A DNA stretch of 64,000 nt, from assembly GCF_037154085.1 (NCBI RefSeq), contig NZ_JBANRM010000004.1, positions 62,001 through 126,000 of the forward strand. The letters run 5' to 3'. The stretch's first letter is position 1, and each line of letters starts with the position of its first letter. Below, in pieces: positions 16,677 to 24,713 of this stretch. A model generated the notes under the pieces. It searched no databases, had not been told where the DNA came from, and was given only the letters and a program-made list of their open reading frames with translations. The translations under genes and the position numbers were made by a program. This DNA comes from Andeanibacterium fulvum. GTDB taxonomy: Bacteria > Pseudomonadota > Alphaproteobacteria > Sphingomonadales > Sphingomonadaceae.

Positions 16677-16715
16677 AAAAAAGGACCGGCCGGGCAAGGG
16701 GAGCCCGACCGGTCC
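16677..16715 (-). terminator. Rho-independent terminator of the glycosyltransferase/flippase operon
   Basis: A 13-base stem (16683-16695 with 16703-16715, one mismatch) closes a 7-base loop. On the minus strand it is followed at once by six T bases (16682-16677). It stands 18 bases beyond the last stop of the minus-strand operon. The plus strand has no T-run after the hairpin, so it would act mainly in one direction. Confidence 0.8.
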
Positions 16716-16732
16716 GCGGTTCACCGGCTTCG

Positions 16733-17740
16733 TCAGGCCCGGTTGAGGGAAACCCGGGTGAAGAGATCCCGCCAGGCGAACCGTACCTGATTGCCGATCA
16801 TGCGAGCCGTCGCCCTGCCGTTGAGGCCCATCTGGTCGAGCGGCATCAGGCGGAAGCGGCGGATGGCGGCCTCTATCGCATCGGCCGTATCCAGCCTGAG
16901 GCACAGCCCCGCACCGCCGACCTGCTCTGGCAGCCCGTCGATGTCCGCTACGAGGATGGGCCTGCCCGCCAGCCGGGCCTCGGTCGCGACCTGGCCATAG
17001 GCTTCCCACAGCGAGGGCATGACGATGGCATCGCATTGGGCAAGGAAGCCCGACAGATTCTTCACTTCGCCATGGAAGCGGATGTTGGCGGCATCGCCGG
17101 CAAGGCGGCGCAATTCCTCTTCCTGCTCGCCATAACCGCCGACGAGCAGTTCGATCTCCCCCGGACGGAAGCGCTTGCACGCCTCGATCAGCGGGCCGAA
17201 ATTCTTCACCGGGGCCAGCCGCCCGTAGCAGCCGAGCCGCAGGACCTGCCCGTATTCCGGGGCGACCGGGGCCAGCCGCAGCAGGGCCTCCTTGCACGAC
17301 CACGGATAGATCGTGCGGCAACGCGCTGCATCGATGTCCGCTGCCTGACGCAGCCAGCGTGCCTGCGCCCGCGATACGCACACCACCTCGTCCACGGATC
17401 GCTCCGAAAGCGCGAGCCGAAGCAAAGTGCGGAACCGCGCCTTCCTGGGCACGCGGCGCTTCTCATAGGCATGGGTATAGGTGTGCTCCACATGCACTAC
17501 ATGCGCGTGCGGATTGCGCTGCCGCAGCGTGCGGAAGAACAGCAAATTGCTCCAGGCAGGCGGGAAATGCGTGATGATCACATCCGCCTCCGGCAGTTGC
17601 GGCGCCATGCGCCAGCGCGGATCGAACGGCATCACCATGCTGTTGACCAGCTGGGCGATCAAGGGATCCTCGAACACGCGCAGGCCGTTGGTCACGCCGC
17701 CCATGCCGAAATCGTCGAGCAGATGGTAAACCCGCAACAT
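16733..17740 (-). CDS. Glycosyltransferase, GT4 type
   Basis: A 335-residue GT-B glycosyltransferase. The N-terminal domain starts YHLLDDFGMGGVTNGL, with the glycine-rich acceptor loop. The C-terminal donor domain has CYGRLAPVKNFGPLIEA, the helix IVMPSLWEAYGQVATEA containing the conserved EAYG/E pair, and GGAGLCLR. It should add a sugar from a nucleotide donor to the growing repeat unit on the cytoplasmic face. The ATG overlaps the upstream gene's TGA (TGATG) and GAAGGAGG sits upstream. The open frame runs far longer at its N-terminus but that part overlaps the next gene and is not coding. Confidence 0.9.
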   Translation of the reverse strand: MLRVYHLLDDFGMGGVTNGLRVFEDPLIAQLVNSMVMPFDPRWRMAPQLPEADVIITHFPPAWSNLLFFRTLRQRNPHAHVVHVEHTYTHAYEKRRVPRKARFRTLLRLALSERSVDEVVCVSRAQARWLRQAADIDAARCRTIYPWSCKEALLRLAPVAPEYGQVLRLGCYGRLAPVKNFGPLIEACKRFRPGEIELLVGGYGEQEEELRRLAGDAANIRFHGEVKNLSGFLAQCDAIVMPSLWEAYGQVATEARLAGRPILVADIDGLPEQVGGAGLCLRLDTADAIEAAIRRFRLMPLDQMGLNGRATARMIGNQVRFAWRDLFTRVSLNRA

Positions 17741-18726
17741 CACGCAGCCTCCTTCAGATAGAGCCGGGCCAGCTGCCGGAAACGGTCCGGGCCCAGAAGA
17801 TTGGCGACCAGGACCGCGCCGAGCGTGGTGACGGTCTTGACCGGTTCGGCCAGCACCATGCGGGGCCCGGCACGCAGCGCCCTGATCATCAATGTCCCGG
17901 CAAATTCGATATCGCCCAGCTGGATGGCCCGGCGTGCGAGGTAGCGCAGCTGATAGGCACGCGCGGATTTGCCATGTTGCATGGCGAATTCTGGCGCATA
18001 GGCGGCAACCTTGCGCAGCATGGCTTCCCAGCTGAGATATTGCTTCACGATATTGGCGGAGAGCGCGCCGGACACGATGCGATAATCGGTCAGCAGCCCC
18101 TCGATCCCCTCGAAGGCGACCTGATGGCGCACTGCCAGACGGACCCATAATTCGATATCCTCCGACTGGCGGAAGCTCTCGTCGAACCAGCACGGACGAT
18201 CGGGCTCGCCCGGCATCGAAAAGGCAGCGCGATCGATATCGCGCCGGCGCAGCACTGCCGCACTGCCATTGCCCACCGGGTTGCGCTGCAGGATCAGCGC
18301 AGACGTGATCCGGGTCAGTTGCGGCCGCATGGCCACGGCCAGCGCGGTGCCGTGCCGATCCACCATGCGCGATCCGGCAAAGCTGACCCCGATGGCGCGG
18401 TTGGCCTCGAGATGGATGAAATGCAGCCGCAGCTTGTCGGGGTGAAAACAATCGTCGGAATCGAGCAGCGCGATGTAGTCCCCGCGCGCGCAGGCGATGC
18501 CGGTATTGCGCGCACCGGCAAGGCCGCGATTGGACTGCGACACGATCCGGATACGCGGATCGAGAAAGCTCCTGACGATATCCATCGAACCGTCGGTGCC
18601 GCCATCGTCTACCACGATGAGTTCGAAATCCGTGAAGCTTTGCTTCAGGACCGAGCGGATCGCGTCGGCCACATAGGCTTCGACATTATAGACCGGCATC
18701 ACAACCGAAATACGGGGATTGGCCAT
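17740..18726 (-). CDS. Glycosyltransferase family 2
   Basis: A 328-residue GT-A enzyme: SVVMPVYNVEAYVADAI at the N-terminus, the nucleotide-binding VVDDGGTDGS, and the metal-binding DSDD motif at about residue 90 (YIALLDSDDCFHPDK). The C-terminal 100 residues have no recognised domain. It should add one sugar of the repeat unit using an inverting mechanism. It sits in the middle of the minus-strand operon, 28 bases after the next GT2 gene and overlapping the GT4 gene by one base. Confidence 0.92.
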   Translation of the reverse strand: MANPRISVVMPVYNVEAYVADAIRSVLKQSFTDFELIVVDDGGTDGSMDIVRSFLDPRIRIVSQSNRGLAGARNTGIACARGDYIALLDSDDCFHPDKLRLHFIHLEANRAIGVSFAGSRMVDRHGTALAVAMRPQLTRITSALILQRNPVGNGSAAVLRRRDIDRAAFSMPGEPDRPCWFDESFRQSEDIELWVRLAVRHQVAFEGIEGLLTDYRIVSGALSANIVKQYLSWEAMLRKVAAYAPEFAMQHGKSARAYQLRYLARRAIQLGDIEFAGTLMIRALRAGPRMVLAEPVKTVTTLGAVLVANLLGPDRFRQLARLYLKEAA

Positions 18727-18754
18727 GGGATATGCTCCTTTGGGATTGTGGCCG

Positions 18755-19684
18755 TCAGGCGAACAGGCGCTGGCGCAAGGTGCGCGGGATGAAAGGGCTG
18801 AAGGCCGCCCCTGCCAGTGTCAGGGCACCGCGCCGGAAGTCCTCGAGAAAGGCATGCGCATCGGCCCGCAGGCCGCGCAGGACGAAGCCCAGTGCGATGC
18901 CTGCCGGGCCGCCCGTGCGCAGGGCGCGCCGGGCAAGGTAACGGCAATAAAGCGCCTCTGCCCCCGAAAGGTCCGCGATGTGGCGATAACGGTCCGCCAG
19001 CATTGCCCAGCCGGCCAGCATCGCGCCGAGATCGGACGACAGGCCGCCTTCGCTCATCCGATAATCGACCAGCGTTTCCCCGATGCCTTGCAGATGAAAG
19101 CCCCGCTCGATCAGGCGGGCGAGCAGGTCCTGATCCTCCGCATGGGAAAGCGTCTCGTCAAAACCGCCCGCAGAGCAGAGCGCGGCGCGGGAAACCACGA
19201 GATTGGACGTGGTGCAGGACGGATTTTCGCCCAGCACCTGCTCCAGCGCGAGCAGGCCGGATGGAACGGTAGAATAGGTCCGCGCCGGGCCCATGCCGCG
19301 CCCGGCAGGCGGGCGGAAGGCGATCCGGGCAAAGCTGCCGGCCAGATCGCCCCGGCGTTCGTGCAGCAAGCGATGGCACAGCAGCTTGTCGGCGCACCAC
19401 TGATCGTCGGCATCCAGAAAGGCGATAAACCGCCCGCGAGCCAGTTCGACCCCCAGATTGCGCGCGCTCGACACTCCGCCATTGTCGCGGCTGACCACGC
19501 GGATGCGATCGTCGCGATCCGCGTAATAGAGCATGCGGTGCAGCGTATCGTCGCTGGAGCCGTCGTCGATCAGCAGAAGCTCGAAATCTTCGCAATATTG
19601 CTCGAGGACGCTCTTGATCGCCTCGCCTACGGTGCCGGCGGCATTGTAGGCGGGCAGCACGACACTGAAAAACGGTTCGTTCAT
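18755..19684 (-). CDS. Glycosyltransferase family 2
   Basis: A 309-residue GT-A enzyme paralogous to its downstream neighbour: SVVLPAYNAAGTVGEAIKSV, LLIDDGSSDDT, GGVSSARNLG and the metal site DADD in FIAFLDADDQWCADK. It probably adds a different residue of the repeat. The ATG overlaps the flippase stop (ATGA), with GGGAGAG upstream. A longer open frame reaches 19975 but overlaps the flippase and is not supported. Confidence 0.92.
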   Translation of the reverse strand: MNEPFFSVVLPAYNAAGTVGEAIKSVLEQYCEDFELLLIDDGSSDDTLHRMLYYADRDDRIRVVSRDNGGVSSARNLGVELARGRFIAFLDADDQWCADKLLCHRLLHERRGDLAGSFARIAFRPPAGRGMGPARTYSTVPSGLLALEQVLGENPSCTTSNLVVSRAALCSAGGFDETLSHAEDQDLLARLIERGFHLQGIGETLVDYRMSEGGLSSDLGAMLAGWAMLADRYRHIADLSGAEALYCRYLARRALRTGGPAGIALGFVLRGLRADAHAFLEDFRRGALTLAGAAFSPFIPRTLRQRLFA

Positions 19685-20955
19685 GACAGCTCTCCCTTGA
19701 GTGTGGCGATGTGGGATCCGGGAAAGGCGAGGCGCAGCGCGGGCAGGCAAAGCGCCAGAGCGAGACCTGCCGAATAACCGATGCAGGCCAGGGCGATGGA
19801 GTGGCTCGCACCCAGCGCCAGGCCGCCCAGGCCGAAGACCGTGGCCGTGGCCGCCATGCGCGTTTCGCGCAGCGGTTCGCCGTCGGCGCGATATTTCGCG
19901 CCCAGCATGGCCCCGCACATCAGCGGCAGCGCAGCCAGGCACAGCAGCGAGAGAAACGGGGCTGCCGACACCCATTTCGGACCGAACAGGATCGGAACGT
20001 AGATGGGAGCCAGCAGCCCCTGACAGGCGACGAGCAGGACCAAGGGGGGTAGTCCCAGAAGGAACGCCTGGCGCAGTTGCACCTCACGCTCCCGCTCGCC
20101 GCCTGCCCGGCACAGGCTGGGGAACAGCACTGTGCCGAAGGCGGTAATCAACGATTGCGAAATGCCGAGCCCGGCATTGAACGCGAAATAGTAGAGGCCC
20201 AGCGCATCGAGCCCGAGCATGGCGCCGACAATCAGCTTGTCCGCCTGCAACCGGGCAGCGGCCAGCATCTCGGAAGCAAGCACGGCGGGGCCATAGACCG
20301 CGAAGACGCGCCAATGGGCATAGCCGGCGGCAGGGCGCGGGGCCCAGGGGCGAGCCCGGCGGGCAAGCAGGGTCCAGACGGGCGCGGTCAGCAGCTTGGG
20401 CAGAACGATGGCCCAGGCGCTCGGCCAGATGAGGACGAGACCAAGGGTCAGCACATGGTCGGTCATGGTCTGCGTAGCGCCGATCCGCGCCGTCGCCCCC
20501 ATCCGGCCTTCGCGCATGAGCAGGAATATCTGCACCAGCCCGGGCGGCATCAGCAGATAGACGCCGGAAAGGACGGCGAGCATCGCGGCAGCCTCTCGCT
20601 CGCCGGTGATGACCGCCAGCGCGGCGGCGGCGACAAGCTGGATCAGGGCGACGCAGACGCAGATCAGCCAGAATACCCGCTGTGCGGTGTTGCAGACGCG
20701 ATCCAACTCGTCCGCACGTGCGGCGACGATGCGCTGCCCGACCCCGGCATTGGCGAGCACGCGGATCAGTTCGAACAGGCTGAGCGCGGCCGCAGCCGTC
20801 CCCAGCAGGGCCGGATCGGTCCGGCGGGCGATCACCAGGATGGTAACGATGCGCACCACCCGCGTCGCCGCCTCGGCCGATGCATAGGCAGCAAAGCCGC
20901 CGATCATCGGCCTCAGGGCGGGCGGTATCCGCGATGTAAGCGGCGCAAGGCGCAT
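19681..20955 (-). CDS. Oligosaccharide flippase (Wzx-like, MOP superfamily)
   Basis: A 424-residue protein with about twelve hydrophobic helices and the N-terminal segment FAAYASAEAATRVVRIVTILVIAR typical of polysaccharide flippases. It should move the undecaprenyl-linked repeat unit to the periplasm, where the Wzy-type protein polymerises it. It is the first gene of the minus-strand operon, with GAGGAG eight bases before the ATG and a -24/-12 promoter about 20 bases further upstream. Confidence 0.87.
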   Translation of the reverse strand: MRLAPLTSRIPPALRPMIGGFAAYASAEAATRVVRIVTILVIARRTDPALLGTAAAALSLFELIRVLANAGVGQRIVAARADELDRVCNTAQRVFWLICVCVALIQLVAAAALAVITGEREAAAMLAVLSGVYLLMPPGLVQIFLLMREGRMGATARIGATQTMTDHVLTLGLVLIWPSAWAIVLPKLLTAPVWTLLARRARPWAPRPAAGYAHWRVFAVYGPAVLASEMLAAARLQADKLIVGAMLGLDALGLYYFAFNAGLGISQSLITAFGTVLFPSLCRAGGEREREVQLRQAFLLGLPPLVLLVACQGLLAPIYVPILFGPKWVSAAPFLSLLCLAALPLMCGAMLGAKYRADGEPLRETRMAATATVFGLGGLALGASHSIALACIGYSAGLALALCLPALRLAFPGSHIATLKGELS

Positions 20956-20985
20956 GGTGGACTCCTCAAGTTCAGTCCACCCTTC

Positions 20986-21000
20986 ACAAGAGCCGTGCCA
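20986..21000 (-). promoter_or_regulatory. Sigma-54-like promoter of the flippase/glycosyltransferase operon
   Basis: On the minus strand the bases read TGGCACGGCTCTTGT, giving GG-N10-GT. This matches the GGCACG-N4-TTG core of the other three elements in the locus. The predicted start is near 20975, about 20 bases before the flippase ATG. Confidence 0.65.
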
Positions 21001-21086
21001 TTTTATCTATTCATTTGAATTTTTAGAATTTTTCCAAAAATCGCAGCTCACCATCCGCTGAGTTTCGCTCATTGCAACGTCCACCC

Positions 21087-21121
21087 TCGCAAATTGCGAA
21101 CCCCTCCGTCGCATTTTGCGA
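21087..21121. promoter_or_regulatory. Paired palindromic activator sites shared by two divergent sigma-54 promoters
   Basis: Two 13-base palindromes, TCGCAAATTGCGA (21087-21099) and TCGCATTTTGCGA (21109-21121), lie 22 bases apart centre to centre. They match the cluster at 12478-12563. They sit about 105-140 bases upstream of both the flippase and the WecG-fusion promoters, so one enhancer could serve both directions. Confidence 0.65.
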
Positions 21122-21194
21122 ATTTTGCAGTATGGAAAATCAAGGCCACTGACGTACTGAATGCAAGTTATTGTAATAACGTAATTTTCTGAAA

Positions 21195-21210
21195 CGGCAC
21201 GATCGTTGCT
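21195..21210 (+). promoter_or_regulatory. Sigma-54 promoter of the WecG-sugar transferase fusion
   Basis: The bases CGGCACGATCGTTGCT give GG-N10-GC with a full GGCACG-N4-TTGC core. The predicted transcript starts near 21221. This argues against the GTG at 21220 and for the GTG at 21250 as the translation start. Confidence 0.75.
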
Positions 21211-21249
21211 GCTCCTCCTGTGTCTCGCACATCAGAGGAGTGCCCATTT

Positions 21250-22626
21250 GTGAAGCCGTTCTCCCCCCGCACCGCCCACCGGATCGATCCACTGTTCGGT
21301 CTGCCGCTGGTCAATGGCAGCCGCGACGCCATGGCTGCCGAGATTGCCGCTTGCGCACAGATCGGCGCCCCCTGCGTCATCAATTTCGTGAATGCGCATT
21401 GCGTGAATACACGTCGCTCCGACCCGACCTATTCCGCCGCGCTGGAGGCAAGCGACCTGCTGTTGCCCGATGGCAGCGGCATGCGCATCGCGGCCAGGCT
21501 CGCGGGCGTGCCCATGGGCGAGAACCTGAACGGAACCGACCTGTTTCCCGAAATCTGCGCCCGGCTGGCCCGCAGCGGCGATACGATCTTCCTGCTGGGC
21601 GGCCTGCCCGGCGTTGCCAGCGATGCGGCCGATGCCATGTGCCACCGTTTCCCCGGCCTGCGCTTTGCCGGGACGATGGACGGATATTTCACCCCGCAGG
21701 AGGAAGATGCCCTGATTGCCCGCATCAATGCCTCAGGCGCCGGCATTCTGATGGTGGGCTTCGGCGTGCCGCTGCAGGAAAAGTGGATCGAGCGCAATCG
21801 CTCGCGCCTTACGGTCCCGGTGCTGATGGGCGTCGGCGGCCTGTTCGACTATTACTCGGGCCGCATCGCCCGCGCGCCTCGCCCGGTCCGCGCGATCGGC
21901 TGCGAATGGGCCTGGCGCCTGGCGATGGAGCCGCGCCGCCTTGCCAGGCGCTATCTGCTCGGCAATGCAACCTTCCTGATCCACGCTGCCCTTCACGCCG
22001 CAAAGGCCCGCGGCCATGACGAGATCGCCTCGCTCGCCGCCAAGCGTGCGCTCGATCTGGTGGCGACCTCCATCGCCCTGCTCCTGCTCGCGCCGCTTTT
22101 TCTTGCGACCGCGCTGGCGATCAAGCTCAACGACGGTGGCCCCGTATTCTTCCGCCAGGTGCGTATCGGCGAGGGTGGCCGCAATTTCTCCATGCTCAAG
22201 TTCCGTTCGATGCGTGTGGATGCCGAAGCGAGGCGGGCCGCCCTGCTCGCGCAATCGGAGCGAGACGGCACCTGCTTCAAGATGAAGCGCGACCCGCGCA
22301 TTACCCGCGTCGGATGGTTCCTGCGCCGCTTCTCGATCGACGAACTGCCGCAGCTCATCAACGTGCTGAAAGGCGAGATGTCGCTGGTCGGGCCCCGCCC
22401 TGCCCTGCCTGCCGAGGTCGAAACCTATGGCACCGCCGCCTGGCCGCGCCTGCGGGGCAAGCCCGGCATCACCTGCATCTGGCAAGTCAGCGGACGCGCG
22501 GATATCGAGTTCGGCCGTCAGGTCGCGATGGACCGCGCCTATTTCGCTCGACGCACGCTGGCGACCGATCTGGCCCTGCTTGCCCGCACACTGCCCGCCG
22601 TGGTCAGCGGCCGGGGCGCCTATTGA
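21250..22626 (+). CDS. WecG/TagA/CpsF glycosyltransferase fused to polyprenyl-phosphate sugar-1-phosphate transferase
   Basis: A 458-residue fusion. Residues about 15-235 form a GT26 (WecG/TagA) domain: NFVNAHCVNTRR, LLLPDGSGMRIAAR, NLNGTDLFP, MVGFGVPLQEKWI and CEWAWRLAMEPRRL. Residues about 260-455 form a bacterial sugar transferase of the WcaJ/ExoY type, with one N-terminal hydrophobic helix, FKMKRDPRITRVG, FSIDELPQLINVLKGEMSLVGPRP and a CIWQVSGRADI-like segment. The second half should start repeat-unit synthesis on undecaprenyl phosphate; the first half would add the second sugar. AGAGGAG lies nine bases before the GTG. Its stop overlaps the converging hybrid kinase gene by seven bases. 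Confidence 0.92.
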   Translation: MKPFSPRTAHRIDPLFGLPLVNGSRDAMAAEIAACAQIGAPCVINFVNAHCVNTRRSDPTYSAALEASDLLLPDGSGMRIAARLAGVPMGENLNGTDLFPEICARLARSGDTIFLLGGLPGVASDAADAMCHRFPGLRFAGTMDGYFTPQEEDALIARINASGAGILMVGFGVPLQEKWIERNRSRLTVPVLMGVGGLFDYYSGRIARAPRPVRAIGCEWAWRLAMEPRRLARRYLLGNATFLIHAALHAAKARGHDEIASLAAKRALDLVATSIALLLLAPLFLATALAIKLNDGGPVFFRQVRIGEGGRNFSMLKFRSMRVDAEARRAALLAQSERDGTCFKMKRDPRITRVGWFLRRFSIDELPQLINVLKGEMSLVGPRPALPAEVETYGTAAWPRLRGKPGITCIWQVSGRADIEFGRQVAMDRAYFARRTLATDLALLARTLPAVVSGRGAY

Positions 22627-24713
22627 TCCTCGATCAGCCTCGCGAACAGATCGCCGCTGCCCGCAAGGGTGGCGGCGATCGCCTCTTCCAGGGGGGGCAG
22701 GGTTCTTGATGCGGACGACAAGGGCCGTTCACGCAGTTCACTCAGCTTTTCAAGGATGGCTACTGCGCCGACATTCACGGCCACTCCCTTGAGGCTGTGT
22801 GCAGCGCGTTTCACCTCTTCCTCGTCCCCCGCCTTGACCGCTTGGCTGATGGCGGCGCCATAGGTCGCGATATCGGCGTGCACGGCCTCAAGCAGAGGCT
22901 TGCGATAGGCTTGCGGCAAGGCGAGGAAGGCCTTGCGGAAGGCAACGACATCGATCAGCGCCGATGCGGCCGCCCCGGCATTGCCGGCCGAGATGGACGT
23001 CAGCAAGGCGGCACGCAGGGCATCCCTGCGCACCGGCTTGGTCAGGCAAGCCGACATGCCGGCCGCCAGCATCCGTTCCCGCTCCTCCTGCAGGCCATGG
23101 GCAGTGATCCCGATGATCGGCGTGCGCGATACCGGCCCTTCCAGGCTGCGGATCGCCCTTGTCGCCTCTTCGCCGCTCATGACCGGCATCATCACATCCA
23201 TCAGGATCACATCGAAGCCGCCATGGCGCACTGCATCGAGCGCCTGCGCACCGTTTTCTGCCGTCTCGGTAATGCAGCCCATCGCTTCCAGTTGCTGCAC
23301 CATGACGTAGCGATTGGTCGCGGTATCCTCCACCACCAGAATGGCAGGAGCCTCACCCGCCGCGGTCCGCAGCACGGGTTTGCGTTCCACACTTTCGGTT
23401 GGAAGATCGCATTCCCGCAGCGGAATTTCGACGATTAACTCGTCCCGGTGACCCGGCGGCACACGGAAATGCCCCCCCATCGCCAGCACCAGCCTGCAGG
23501 CCACGCGAATTCCGGGCAGGCGAATAGTGGAGGGATCGCTTGCAGCCAGATCGTCCGCCCAGCCCTCGGCGCCAGTTCCGGTGATGGAAAGCGAGAGCCC
23601 GCCCGACCAATCCGCCCGCAGGGCAACGCTTTCGGCCCCCGACGAGAAGGCCTGATCCACCAGCATTTGCAGGATTTCACGCAACCCATGCGCATCGCCC
23701 AGCACAGCGGCGGGGATTCGGGGCGAGATCTCGACCGTCAGGCCTTTCGCGGCGGCCGGATGGTTCGCCTCCCAGAAATCATGCAGCCGCCCGAGTTGCG
23801 CAGCAAGATCGAGCGGCATCGAGACGATCACACGCGGCGGCGAGGTCCCTTCCGCTTCCTCGGTCAGCGCCTCGATCAGGGCAACCAGCTGGCCGCTGGC
23901 ATAGGACGCCATACGCACCTGATGAGCGGCTTCCTCCGGCAAGTCCTGTTCTTCCAGCAAGGAAACTATTCCGCTCAGCGCATCGAGCGGCGTCCGCAAC
24001 TGATGGCTGATCGCGGACAGGAAGCGGGTGCGCGCGGAAAGCGCCCGCTCGGCCTCCAGCCTCGCTGCCTCCAACTGCCTGGTCAGACTGTCCAGTTCGC
24101 GCACGCGCCGTTCCGCTCGCAGGCGCAGCGCCTTCATTTCGCGCGCCGTGCGCCGGGCCTCGGTTACATCCTTGACGCTGCCATAGAGGGTGAAGGAGGT
24201 GCCGTCGGGCTCCATCTCACGCCGGACGGACCAATGGAGCCAGCGCATCTGCCCATCCGGACGGACGAGGCGGTGCTCCATTTCGTGATCCGTGACCGAG
24301 GGATCGGAGGCGAGATAGGCCTCCCACGTATCGAAGACGCGCTGCAGGTCCAGAGGATGGATAAGGTGGGCCGCATCTTCGGGCGAAACCTTGCCCTGCC
24401 CCTCCAAGCCAAGGATGGCGGCCAATTCTTCCGAGGAACTGAAATTCGCGCCGTTCTCCGAATGAAACGTGGCGATACGCGCAGTGCGCTGCGCGGTCAG
24501 CAGCTTGCGGCTTTCTACGTCCAGCCGCCGCGAAAGCGCCTGTTCCTTGCTGCGCAAATCCCGGTTGGATTGATCGAGTTCGATCATGCGCGCCAGCAAC
24601 GCCGCCTCTGCGTCATGCAGGGCCTTCTCGGTCCGCCGGAGCCGCCGGGTAAGTATCTCCGCTCGCTGATCCAGCGGCAGATCGTCAAGGGGCGTCGGGA
24701 TGAAATTCGTCAT
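22620..24713 (-). CDS. Soluble hybrid histidine kinase with degraded ATPase domain (PAS-HisKA-HATPase*-REC-Hpt)
   Basis: A 697-residue protein without membrane helices. Order: coiled coil (20-72), PAS with PAC (about 80-185), HisKA with His237 in ISHQLRTPLDAL, an ATPase-like region (335-432), receiver with Asp505 (VILMDVMMP) and Lys558, and an Hpt domain with His about 638 (AAHSLKGVAVN). The ATPase region keeps the N-box frame LREILQMLVDQA but has no catalytic Asn. The DxGxG box reads ITGTGAEG, and the G2 box is missing. It is therefore unlikely to bind ATP normally and may be phosphorylated by the partner kinase. The start overlaps that kinase's stop (ATGA). Confidence 0.88.
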   Translation of the reverse strand: MTNFIPTPLDDLPLDQRAEILTRRLRRTEKALHDAEAALLARMIELDQSNRDLRSKEQALSRRLDVESRKLLTAQRTARIATFHSENGANFSSSEELAAILGLEGQGKVSPEDAAHLIHPLDLQRVFDTWEAYLASDPSVTDHEMEHRLVRPDGQMRWLHWSVRREMEPDGTSFTLYGSVKDVTEARRTAREMKALRLRAERRVRELDSLTRQLEAARLEAERALSARTRFLSAISHQLRTPLDALSGIVSLLEEQDLPEEAAHQVRMASYASGQLVALIEALTEEAEGTSPPRVIVSMPLDLAAQLGRLHDFWEANHPAAAKGLTVEISPRIPAAVLGDAHGLREILQMLVDQAFSSGAESVALRADWSGGLSLSITGTGAEGWADDLAASDPSTIRLPGIRVACRLVLAMGGHFRVPPGHRDELIVEIPLRECDLPTESVERKPVLRTAAGEAPAILVVEDTATNRYVMVQQLEAMGCITETAENGAQALDAVRHGGFDVILMDVMMPVMSGEEATRAIRSLEGPVSRTPIIGITAHGLQEERERMLAAGMSACLTKPVRRDALRAALLTSISAGNAGAAASALIDVVAFRKAFLALPQAYRKPLLEAVHADIATYGAAISQAVKAGDEEEVKRAAHSLKGVAVNVGAVAILEKLSELRERPLSSASRTLPPLEEAIAATLAGSGDLFARLIEDQ

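Noticed and set aside
21220..21249. GTG at 21220 as start of the WecG fusion
   Set aside because: It coincides with the predicted sigma-54 transcription start, so it would have no leader; AGAGGAG fits the GTG at 21250.
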